The notes beneath the pieces were generated by a model. That model made no database searches, was not told the origin of the DNA, and saw only the letters and a list, made by a program, of their open reading frames with translations. DNA of 64,000 nucleotides from Glutinoglossum americanum (taxonomy: Eukaryota > Ascomycota > Geoglossomycetes > Geoglossales > Geoglossaceae), in assembly GCA_020080175.1 (NCBI GenBank), contig JAGHQL010000111.1, forward strand, positions 24,985-88,984, written 5' to 3'. Positions 13,038-23,650 of the stretch are shown in pieces (the first letter of the stretch is position 1; every line of letters begins with the position of its first letter). The position numbers and the translations under genes were made by a program.

Positions 13038-15962
13038 CTAATACTCCCCTCTCAACACCTTCCTCAACCCCGCCATCTCCCTCTCATACCCCTCAATCCT
13101 TCGTTGCGCACCCTCAATCTTACCCACCAACCACCTAATCCTCCCCGCTAACCCCTCCGGCCGCCCGGGAAGCTGTCCCAAAACCCCCAGCTCCCCTTCG
13201 TACTTCTCAATACTCGCATTCTCGAGCTTGATGAGTCCCGTGAGGGTCGCGAGGTCGAGGTGGGATGTTAGGACGCGGTCATTGGTGAGGAGGCGGAAGG
13301 CGGCCTGGTAGACGGGCTTCCCTGGGCGGATAGAGTGGGGGCGGCCATGTTCGGAGTGGATCGTTATGAGTTCTGCTTGTTCGAGGGCTTGGAGGACGGG
13401 GTCACCGCCGCCGTCGCCGGAGGGGGAGGGTTTGAAAGTGTCTGTCAGGAGAATTTCGTTGTAGCGCAGCTGTGTTTACGAGTGTGTTAGCGGGGTGGTT
13501 TTTCTTTGGCAAGTTTACGTAGATTAAGGAATGTATTCTCGAGACTGACTGATTCGCTCTTGGCTAGTTCTTTGATCAATAGCCATGCCTGCTCTGGAGA
13601 CCACTTCCGCTGGGCTTTGCCGGCGTCCAGCAAGTACATCTTCAATATCTCAGATGCACTCTGTTCAATGATCCCATCCATAGCCTCTGCACTGAGCGTT
13701 AGCCACCAGTGTCGAAAATAGGCCTGGAGAGATAAAGAAATAAACCTACTCTTCGGCGTTTCGCCTGTCTTCATCCTCCTGGCCAAGAACTCAAGATCCG
13801 TCAGCCTACCTCCCAAGATCCCAATACACTCATCTAATTCTTCGAGGTGCTGTTCCCTTTGAGAGACCACCAGCTCCTTAGCCTGGCCTCCGGCTCTGCC
13901 TGGATCGTAGGCATCGAGTCGAGCGAGAACGAGACGCTTCGCGGCCTCGGGCGTGCAATCTCCCAGGGAGACCGTCCGGAAAACCCGATCCGGCAGGGCC
14001 TTGCTCAGAGATTTCGGGAAAGCGACATCGTGAGTAAGGAACACGACGTGGGCAACATTAGTGGTGACAAGGGCAGCGGCCCTATTGTGCTCGTCAGAAA
14101 CCCCACAGTATCACTTTGAGTTGAACCACTCTGTAGATCATACCATTCTGAAATTTTATTGTAAACAGGACTTCCCTCCTCGTGCTTGTGAAGGAAATTA
14201 TCTATGACCACGACTGGTCTCTTTTCAGGGTGGGCTTCGAGGTACTCGTCATTGCCCAAGTTAAAGTCCTTGTCACCTTTCTTTCTTTCCTCCAGTGCGA
14301 TCCTCGTCAGAGCTATCGCAGTATTCTGCCAAATCTTTGCTAGTTGGGTATCTAAAGTCTCGGAGAATCCTGCGGTAAAAAGGTAAGCCTCACACGTATA
14401 TATGGCGCACTTCCTGCGGTGAATTCGGGTCTCAACTGCTTACCCGCCTTGGTGCCGATCGCCCCCTGAGCAGCCAGGTCGATCAGGCTACTGATGCTGT
14501 TCATCCAAGAAAACACTGGTCTGTACCCAACTCCTGCTGCCGCTGCTCGTATCTTCGCGCTATCACCACGTGCCTCCTGGATGGGCTTGCAATCGATGAC
14601 AAGCTTATGCTTCCGGTCCTTCAGCACTTGGTCGACTACCAGTTCACGTTTGCCTGAACCTCGTGGGCCCTGGACGACTATGAATGTCTCAGATGTCTCC
14701 ATCAACCAAGCTTGGATCTGCTCAATGCATTCTTTTCGATCATCCCAGATAGCATTTAACCCAGCCTCCTCAGAGTCCTTGAGCTTGAATATGTCTGTAG
14801 CTTGAGCTTTAAACCACCTCCAGATTTTGCTGTCTGTAAGTTGTAGGGAGTGTGTAATGTGCGCCTTCACAAACCAAGTTCGGACACTAACCGCCAGAAT
14901 TAGTAATTTCTTCTACACATAAATTCTTCAGAATAATTCGACTTACGGATCAAATACTGCCACAGTTATGGTAGCAATCAGGGCAGCCGCAGCCGGAATC
15001 ACTATCCTTGGGTGATTGAACAGCCAATCTCTGATCCAGTGAGTCTTATTTATCCGCTCATAGGCCAGCCTCAGCTCGATTCCGGCCTTAGTCCCACCAT
15101 CCGCTTCTAGCACTCGAAAGCCATGCATACAGTTCTTCGCCATGATTGCATTACCGACACTAAGGAAATTCAAATATGCAAATTTCGGCAAGATCTTTGA
15201 ATCAGCGGGTTGTGGCACTATATCCCCCAGCTTTCCATACCGTCGAAAGAGAGCATACAGCGCTTCTTGAGGTACCTCGGCAGCCGCATCTACAGGAGCC
15301 CTAGGAATGAACTCCACTTTGAGACGAGAAGTGGGGAAACGGTAAAGGTCCTCTAACCATGGGCGTCCCCGAACTAAAAAGGTTCTGACTGGTCGAAAGG
15401 GACTGAACCATGGCTTAATTGGGTGTTCCTTAAGGTATTTCCTCACACTAGCCTCAATCTCAACCGTGCTTGATTCCTGCCCATGAGAGAATTTCACAAA
15501 TGCTCCTCCATCTTTCATCCGCGGAAGCACATTTGTTATTTTGAACGAAGCATCGGAGGGAACAGCCTCCCTTATGATACTGGCGGGATCGGCAGTTGTA
15601 CCAGCTGTCTCATTGGCCCCCTTCAGTATTTCAGCGATGTTTAATGGTAGACGATGGGCAATCCGCAACCTCAGGGGCAAGATATCTGAAAGCGAACATT
15701 AGTATACCGCCGAAGAACGACAGACAAGTAACCCACTATCGAAAAACAATATCCCCTCATTCGGACCAGCAGAGATATGCCCCGACTCGTTCTCTCCAGC
15801 TTCAGTGCTAGCCAATCGTCTCCCCCGCGCTACTTGCATCAAGCGTTGCCTTGACCGAGACCCATTCACGTTGGAGAACCTCCGAAGGATTACTCCTGAG
15901 GGTGCAGCTAAAAACCCGAAGACAGAACAGGAAAGCCGATTCATTCCGATTCCGAGCTTCAA
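13038..15962 (-). CDS. YME2: Mitochondrial inner-membrane protein YME2 (RNA12)
   Basis: Six exons: 15737-15962, 14947-15685, 14444-14886, 14144-14369, 13550-14081 and 13038-13469, all phases matching, give 865 aa, close to the family's usual length. Yme2 is an inner-membrane protein implicated in mitochondrial DNA maintenance and escape. The N-terminus is Arg/Ser-rich like a presequence, and FFDNILPLRLR is family-typical. An RRM-like region lies near residues 190-290 and a single hydrophobic segment (PAAAALIATITVAVF) near 305-320. A P-loop GPRGSGKR (about 395-402) and a Walker B-like VVVIDNF (about 522-528) mark an AAA-type domain. The last intron (GTCAGT..ACAG with GCTAAC branch) was chosen because it restores LRYNEILL. 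A second in-frame ATG at 15944 could be the start. Confidence 0.92.
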
Positions 15963-16161
15963 GATGCCATATTCTTAACGCAAGCAGTAACTTTGATTAT
16001 TCTCAAACGTGTTTTCAAGTTTGTCAAATATAAATGACGTGCTAAGTCACGTGCTGGCCTTATTTACGCTTGAAATCTTATTCCTTGCGTCTGCTCCACG
16101 GCCTCGATGTATGACCTCTGGTGACTCTTTAGCCTCAGATTCGTATAACTAGCTTCAGGCT
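15963..16161. promoter_or_regulatory. Shared promoter of YME2 and EMI1
   Basis: The 199 bp separating two divergent start codons must contain both promoters. Both products belong to mitochondrion-linked families, so co-regulation is plausible. No specific factor site is claimed. Confidence 0.6.
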
Positions 16162-16767
16162 ATGGGCTGGTGGTCTAGGGCGCCCTCCGCGGAGGTGGAT
16201 CCCAAGAATACCTCAGATGGCACACCCAACACTCCAGCAGCCAGCTCGGCGGCTGTACCTACAGACAATCGACCTCGTGCTCTCACCCGTGATGAACAAG
16301 CGGATCTAGAACTCAAAGATATCCTCCGCCAGCTCGACGCTGAGCAAGCCAGCGCAGCTCGCGGCTCTCGGAAGCATCTGACGGACGGCTCCGACCACCA
16401 TCCCTCGACTACCGATATTAGCCCCGACTCCCTTTATCCAACCACAATGTCATGCAGGCAAGCTTTCGACATGGCTTTCTACTGCCAGTCTCTGGGTGGG
16501 CAGTTTCAGAATATCTACCGGTACGGTGGTTTGCGCGATTGCTCCGAGAACTGGAGTCAGTTTTGGTTCTGTATGCGAACGAAGAGTCAGCCAGAGCCAA
16601 AGAAGGCTGCGATGATCCAGGAGCATTATAAGCAGAGAGCCGTGAAGTATAAGATAGGTTCTAGCAGTGAAGATATCTGGGAAGTTAGGAAGGAACCGCT
16701 CGTTGGTGCGTTTACGGAGGATCCAGACGGGGATGATGGGAATGCTATCGCGGAAAGGAGGACATGA
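16162..16767 (+). CDS. EMI1: Emi1-like twin-CX9C protein (DUF3128)
   Basis: Single-exon frame of 201 aa beginning ATGGGCTGG. The first 90 residues are low-complexity and polar. The conserved part follows: CRQAFDMAFYC and CSENWSQFWFC, two CX9C motifs separated by a linker ending YGGLRDC, as in the DUF3128/Emi1 family. Twin CX9C proteins usually reside in the mitochondrial intermembrane space and form a disulfide-bonded helical hairpin. Yeast Emi1 is required for early meiotic induction and its exact biochemical role is unclear. The gene is divergent from YME2. Confidence 0.9.
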   Translation: MGWWSRAPSAEVDPKNTSDGTPNTPAASSAAVPTDNRPRALTRDEQADLELKDILRQLDAEQASAARGSRKHLTDGSDHHPSTTDISPDSLYPTTMSCRQAFDMAFYCQSLGGQFQNIYRYGGLRDCSENWSQFWFCMRTKSQPEPKKAAMIQEHYKQRAVKYKIGSSSEDIWEVRKEPLVGAFTEDPDGDDGNAIAERRT

Positions 16768-17215
16768 GTTTATGGATTGGCTTTTTAACGCAGCCACGTA
16801 TGAGAGGCGTTTGAGTTTGGTGATGTTCCCATCTGCGATAAATGGGCGATGTATTACTATAAATCAGCGGAGCATGTATGCACCATACTCTCCCGAAGAT
16901 TTGGGGGCTATTATCGTTTCTACAATTGAGTCGAGAAACACCGGGACAAAATAATTTGAAACCATTTTTTTCTCCTGATATCCCCCGCATCGACTTGATA
17001 CGGCATCACTACAATGCTAGGGTTTAATTAAGTACAGTGAGACAATGCAGCAATAAACACCAGAGTTTTTTCGCCCACATTTTTCCTTTTCGTGAAGAGA
17101 ACATACGTGACCACCTAGAAAAGATGATTAAGAAGGAAACAAGGGCCGTGATCATCTATAAAGGCTGGAAAACACCATCGATCAAATAGGATAGCGACTA
17201 CAGGGGTGAGACAGT
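16768..17215. other. Convergent 3' interval between EMI1 and HSP70
   Basis: This stretch contains the two 3' ends. I see no further gene or repeat. Confidence 0.5.
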
Positions 17216-19230
17216 TCAGTCAACCTCCTCAACTGTTGGGCCATCATCGTGGGCAGCTGGGCCACCGGCTCCAGGGAAACCACCAGGGCCAGCTCCAGGG
17301 AAGCCACCTGGAGCACCATCGCCAGGTCCACCAGCTCCGTAGAACTTCATCATTATCGGGTTGGCGACACCCTCCAACTCCTTCTGTTGAGATTCGTATT
17401 CGTCCTTGGTAGCCTGTTGGTTCTCGTCTAGCCAAGCAACAGTCTTATCGATCTCGGCTCTGAGCTTGTCCTTGTCCGACGCGTCAAGTTTCTCGTCAAC
17501 CTTAGAGTCGGATAGGGTATTCTTCAAAGAGTAGGCGTAAGACTCAAGGGCGTTCTTAGCAGAGATACGTCCGGCCTCAGCCTCATCCTCAGCCTTATAT
17601 TTCTCGGCCTCAGCAAGCATACGCTCGATCTCCTCCTTAGAAAGACGGCCCTTATCATTGGTAATGATAATCTTATTGGTCTTGCCAGTTCCCTTCTCAA
17701 GGGCAGAGACGTTCATAATACCGTTGGCGTCGATATCGAAGGTAACCTCAATCTGAGGCACACCACGAGGCGCAGGTGGGATGCCGGTAAGCTCGAATTT
17801 GCCAAGGAGATTGTTATCTTTAGTGCGGGCACGCTCACCCTCGAAGACCTGGATGAGCACTCCAGGCTGGTTGTCGGAGAACGTCGAAAAGACTTCGGAT
17901 TTCTTAGTCGGAATAGTAGTGTTACGCTTAATGAGAGGGGTCATGACGCCACCCGCGGTCTCAATGCCGAGGGAGAGAGGGGCAACGTCGAGGAGTAAGA
18001 TCTCGTTAGTGGATTTAGAAGAGGTGTCGCCGGAAAGAATAGCGGCCTGCACAGCGGCGCCGTAGGCAACAGCTTCGTCAGGGTTGATGGACTTGTTGGG
18101 TTCCTTGCCGTTGAAGAAGTCGGAGACGAGTTTCTGAATCTTCGGAATACGAGTAGAACCGCCGACCAAAACGATCTCGTGAACAGAAGACTTATCAATC
18201 TTAGCATCCCGGAGAACACGCTCGACAGGGTCCATAGTTGAGCGGAAGAGATCCTGGCATAGCTCTTCGAAACGAGCACGGGTGATTGAAGTATAGAAAT
18301 CAATGCCCTCAAAGAGAGAGTCGATTTCGATAGAGGTCTGAGCAGAAGACGAGAGTGTACGCTTGGCACGCTCGCAGGCGGTACGAAGACGGCGAAGAGC
18401 ACGAGCATTGCTGGTGAGATCCTTCTTGTGCTTGCGTTTGAACTCGTTGACAAAGTGGTTGACCAAGCGGTTGTCAAAGTCCTCACCACCCAAGTGAGTA
18501 TCGCCCGCCGTAGATTTGACCTCGAAGATACCCTCCTCGATGGTCAAAAGAGAGACATCGAAAGTACCACCGCCCAAATCAAAGATGAGGACGTTACGCT
18601 CACCCTCGGCTTTCTTGTCGAGGCCGTAAGCAATAGCGGCAGCAGTGGGTTCGTTGATGATACGGAGGACATTGAGACCAGCAATCAATCCGGCATCTTT
18701 GGTAGCTTGGCGCTGAGAGTCATTGAAGTAGGCAGGAACGGTGATGACAGCATTGTTGACAGTGCCACCAAGGTAAGACTCGGCAGTCTCACGCATCTTG
18801 GTCAGTACCATCGAGGAGACTTCCTCAGGTGTAAAGGTCTTGGTCTCGCCTTTGAACTCAACCTGAACGACAGGTTTGCCGCCCTTGTCAATGACTTTGA
18901 ATGGGAAATGCTTCATATCGGCTTGAACCTCAGGATCTTGGAACTTGCGACCGATGAGACGTTTAGCGTCAAAGACGGTATTGGTCGGGTTCATAGCGAC
19001 TTGATTCTTAGCGGAGTCACCGATCAGTCGCTCAGTGTCGGTGAAGGCGACGAAAGAGGGAGTTGTGCGATTTCCTTGATCATTGGCAATGATCTCGATA
19101 CGGTCGTCACGGAAGACACCGACACAGGAGTAGGTCGTCCCAAGGTCGATTCCTATAGCTATAGTTCGTTGCATATTAGCTCAGCTCTTATCGTTAAAAC
19201 ACTCGTGGGCAATAACATACCTGGCGCCAT
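17216..19230 (-). CDS. HSP70: Cytosolic heat-shock protein 70 (Ssa type)
   Basis: A 10-nt first coding exon (19221-19230, ATGGCGCCAG) and exon 17216-19158 are joined across a 62-bp intron, giving 650 aa starting [19 protein letters not shown]. Hsp70 is an ATP-driven chaperone. All three family signatures are visible: IDLGTTYS near the N-terminus, [14 protein letters not shown] near 195-208 and [13 protein letters not shown] near 332-344. The substrate-binding domain and helical lid follow, then a Gly/Pro-rich tail ending EEVD, the TPR-cochaperone docking motif of cytosolic Hsp70s. No organelle-targeting sequence is present. Heat-shock-element-like sites lie upstream. Codon use is strongly biased, as for a highly expressed gene. 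Confidence 0.97.
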
Positions 19231-19401
19231 TTTCACGCAGTGCTGTGTATGGTATAATTCGTTTGAATGAAATAAGAAGCTCGAGGCTTAATGTTATCAA
19301 AGAAATTCGTTGATTTTTCGCAGACGGTATGTGTGAGATGTAGAAGAAAGGATGGTTGGTGGGTGAAAAGTGCCTTTAAAGCCTGGTGGAGTTTGTGGGC
19401 C

Positions 19402-19419
19402 GAATGTTCCAGATGGTTT
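19402..19419 (-). promoter_or_regulatory. Heat-shock element upstream of HSP70
   Basis: GAA-tg-TTC-ca-GAT-gg-TTT at 19402-19419 is a near-perfect run of alternating nGAAn pentamers, the binding site of trimeric Hsf1. It lies about 172-189 bp upstream of the HSP70 ATG. Role inferred from site match and position. Confidence 0.65.
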
Positions 19420-19618
19420 CTATCCAGATCCATCCGATTCCACGCACAACTTTCACTTGCTAGATACTTCTACGCACATAAATATTTGTTCCAAGTGTTG
19501 GTACCTAAACCTGAATAGTGGTAGGGGCTCAGCCTTACCGAGCCATCCTAACGCCTTATTCTAGGCATCAGGACTTGAGATATGTTGCAGCAGTCACAAG
19601 TTTGGTCCTTGACTCACC

Positions 19619-19634
19619 GAACGTTCCATCAAAG
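19619..19634 (-). promoter_or_regulatory. Second, weaker heat-shock-like element
   Basis: GAA-cg-TTC followed by imperfect repeats, about 390 bp upstream of the HSP70 ATG. The core GAAnnTTC is exact; the flanking units are degenerate. Confidence 0.35.
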
Positions 19635-22600
19635 GAATGACGTATTTGGCTTTCGGTTAGCGCATCTACGATAAGCGTCGTCGCGGTAACTATCAGTTTG
19701 TTTACGCGGCTTCATCGTGCACGTGATAAGGCAGACATTGGCCTGGATTGAGGGCCAACGCCTTGCACATATTATGTATATAGTGTATATAGCAGTCGAT
19801 TCCTCAAGCTTCGGCCATAACTTCGCTCAAAATCCTACTCTAGAGATTGCATTTTCCATATACCTACACAGAATGTGCTATTCTAGAAATCTTTGACCCA
19901 GCGAGATTTAGAGACGGCGTGTTGCCGATGTGGTGAAAGGGAGTTAAATTGAGCACGTAAATGTCCGTCAAGCAGCTATGGGGGTCCCTCTTGAGTATAA
20001 AGCTCGGTATGGCGCCCGCCAATTGGCGGTCGTAAGGATCCTTCCCCAGCACATAACCCGAGGGCAGGCCCGCGGTTATCGGTACTTTATTTAGGGCCAG
20101 ACCGGCTATGGATATATTCCTAGGAGGGGCTGCGTGATGATATGGAATAATGAGGTTTAGTTTGCTACTCCATAGAGCCGACAAGATTCGTTAGGGAATC
20201 GTCTCAATAACCTTATATCTATCGGGTGCAATCCACCAGCTCGGTTGGGGAGAGTTTCAGAGACCTCACAACTCACAAAAACACTATAAAGAATTTCGGA
20301 AGCTGACCCTATTTTATAAAATGCTCACACAGTGTACGGAGTACCTGGAAATTTTAGATACCCTAGTTGTGTTATTATAGGGACGACCATAAATTCTAAG
20401 CCGAACAAAGAAATCTCAACTCTGGAATTCTTACCTCGAATTGATGCGACTTCGAAACAGAGCTACAGGGCTGGTTAGGCTGGTCGGAGTGTGCAAATCA
20501 ATGTCTGGCGCCGTCTCGGGTCAACTCGCTCAAGTTTATCGCCTGGTTGAGGTCACCGTGACGTCGCTTTCAAGTCAAACGCAATGTGTACCCGGGAATA
20601 ATAGGCCAACGTAGCGATGAGATGGGCCAAATGGGGAGTTCTCCCGAATGTGCAGCGGAGAACTAATGACTACTTTGAGTTAGTGCGAAGGCCTTTGGCC
20701 AATACCTCCAGAGTTGAGACCTCTATTTCACTATGAGTGGGTGCATAAGGAGAAGCAGGCGGAAATAGAACCCATGGCTTTTTAACCCAAGAACTAGCAC
20801 TCGTCACGCTTTCTTCCGTAAACTGGACGTAATGCAATATCTTGGAGTTTCCCGTTTCTAGTTAATTTCAGGGGTCGCAGCCCCTCGCATGAAGGTCCAT
20901 TTGTAACCTCCCAAGGATCCTTTTACGCTCGCGTGGGCCGGGGATTTCGGAAACCACACGGCCCCTACGATATTGGCATATATTACATGCATGACCCCGC
21001 AAGTCAGATCGGCATGTAATCATGGGGAAGTTCAATCAATTCCACGGTCTATAGATTAAACATACGGTATGGTTTTATTATTAATCCGCAACGTGGGCCT
21101 CTACTCTGGTGGTGGACAAGGCATTGTTCCCCTGTAAGCCTCGGAAGGAGCCCAGAAATCAAACTTGGCGATTTTATCCTTGCGGCAGAGGAGGGCAAGA
21201 AGTGATTCTAGTACGCTTGGCTCTCCTGCTCCCGCTGTACACATGCGAACAGGCTGAAAGATAACTGGAGGTTCTCTAAACCCCTGGGTATAACATACTT
21301 GGTACTTAGTGGATCATGCCATGGTGAGAAGGATACCCACTTGGGTGTGCAAGTATAGTTGACAGCAATCAAAGCAAGTCGTCTTCTTTCCCCTTCTGTG
21401 GATCTCCTCCGCTTCTGGCAATTAGGTGCCACGAGCTCGCCCGTTACAATAAATGCCAAGATCCACAGCGTCGGCGTCGGTATTTCTCCATATGTAAACC
21501 ATCGGCTTGCTTCTCCTACGTACGTACGCGCATGCGCAAGGTGGTGTTTGCTATCCATTTTGTTACCGTGGTCGTTCAGCCCCTAGGTTGAATATTCGCA
21601 ACGTTAGCAGTGGCATCGGGAAATGTCAGAAGCCGAATGAAAGACTTTTCGGGGGACCCGATGCCTAATTTTCTCTTTGTGGTCTAGACCATGCGACATT
21701 AGATTCCCTGACAGTGGTTCAAAATTCGGATGTTTTTACGGAATAAGACGCGCTGAGTTCCGGACGAGTAATCTCTGTTGCCAGGCATCCAAGTCGGAGG
21801 TGATACCACTTGTCTGTGCGATATGTCCAGCCGCGGTAGGTCGCATGGAAGGCATTCCGCGCTCTCGTCGATTCAACACTTCGCAGACTAGGAACAGTCC
21901 AGTGTGATCCGTCTCAAGTAATGGAAATTTTGCGCATCCTAGGTTCCCGCGGTGAATTTTCCGACTGACATCGAATCGGAGGAGGGGTGAGAGCGGGTAA
22001 CGACGGGATAACTTTTCAGGCGTTAGGATTTGATTTTCTTGCTCCATACACAACCAGTGGGCGCGCCCATGAAAAATTTTCAAAAAGCCAACAACGCTAG
22101 GGCCAAAGCCCGGCGTTAAATCTTCAATGGTAAGATCGCTTGGTATGTACCATAGTGCGATATCGGAAGAAGGTGACTGTGAAGTGAGTCATTGACCTGA
22201 ACTGGCACACTACCTTTTTCAGCAATTGGGGCATATCCCCCCCGCGCGTTCTTCGAAAAAAAGATTTCGCGGCGTGAAAACCCGGAGCTAAGGAGCCGTC
22301 GCTGTCTGCGGAATTGCTCTTTCGTAATGATAATCAAGCTGCTTGCTGCATGCAAGGCACTATAGAGGTGCTGGCGACACAAGAAAGAGTGTAGGCAAGG
22401 AACTGAGGGTTGAAGCTTCGGTCAAGGCATGTCGCATAAATAAGTACTCAAGATAATGGATGCTTAGTAGTAAGCTGATGTGAACGTATGACCGAACAAA
22501 AACTTGCTGGCCTTGGTTTCGTTTTTCTTGGTCAGAGAAGCCCCACTATAAGGAATCTTGGATTGCGGCTCTGCACTCGAGCTTGGGAGCCGTGCTGCAT

Positions 22601-23650
22601 GGTGCGTTGATCTGCATATCGCCATGCGAAAGCGATCCAACGAGAGTCTGAGTGCTGGTTGCCCGACATCGGACGGGCCAGGACCCTGGTCGGTAGGGCC
22701 CTGTCCTGACGTGGGTCGTATGCACTATTGCTTCATCTGAGCGTGGGGTTGCACCTGCACATGTGCCATCGGCGCACGGACTTGAGCCAGGGCACTGGGT
22801 GGCAGAATTGGCAGAATTAGCTAGATAAAACACGACACGATATTGAGGGAAGCAAAGCACGCGCTACTCTGCAGGCAACTAGGCGGCAAAACGGAGGTGT
22901 TGCTTGAAGGTGCCCCGCTCAAGCCTATTCAAGGCCAGACATCGCCTGGTCTTCTGGGGGGTTGTTAATTTGAGAAAAGCAACGAGCAGTAGGATGATAC
23001 ACATACCTAAACGGAGTGCGCCGCGCAGCAGGCAGTTCCCCTCCTCCGGAGCCTTCATAAACTGCCTGGTCACCCCCCCCAATCTACGCTGAATCCTGTC
23101 AGCCTGCTTGCCTCCCTCCTCCTACGATCTACGAAGAGTCGAACTTCTCTCCGGCACTCCTTTGTGTGACGACAGGATCTGTGTGTAAAGTAGGTGTTCG
23201 TTCTAGACAATTGGGCGGCTTAGCGAGGCGCGCCTCAATTCAATGTTTTGTTACAATTCCTCGCTTATCATTGGGTGAAAGACTTCGTCCTTATCGTCCA
23301 GCTAACATGTGTGTGGGTTATCAAGCACCCTTCAACCGGTAACTCTTTGCGCTTTTAGCCCAGCCACCGAATTGATCTCATACGCAACCCACCAGCCCAT
23401 CTCCGAGGAGTGTTACATTATCGGAATCTGTTTGCCACACCGGGTAAGTACCCGGCCGCCACTGTTTTTAATCCAACTCTGTACTACTAGGACACCTGCT
23501 TTCGTTTGCGACCTGCGACCGAGCCATTACAGCTAACGTTGTATATGTCTCCTTAGATCTATAGCTTCCAGTCGCACTGTGAATTGTGACATATTTCACA
23601 TTGACGGCAGGGAGAACGCAGGCGTTACAGGACGTCGGGCCGCCCATAGG

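Larger units (their letters stand above)
19231..23650. other. 4.4-kb divergent interval between HSP70 and GLT1
   Basis: Apart from the HSP70 promoter at the left and the GLT1 leader at the right, no gene is supported over about 19.7-23.3 kb. Minus-strand frames at 19864-20184 and 21208-21558 have no recognisable homology or partner exons. Composition is balanced, unlike the AT-rich right end. Confidence 0.45.

Noticed and set aside
18428-19270. 280-aa plus-strand frame opposite HSP70
   Set aside because: Antisense shadow produced by the strong codon bias of HSP70; no independent protein features.
19864-20184. 106-aa minus-strand frame between HSP70 and GLT1
   Set aside because: No homology recognised and no adjoining exon could be found.
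20681-20699. 18-bp match with 30,919-30,937 (AGTGCGAAGGCCTTTGGC)
   Set aside because: Isolated match containing a palindrome, with no extended similarity; likely chance.
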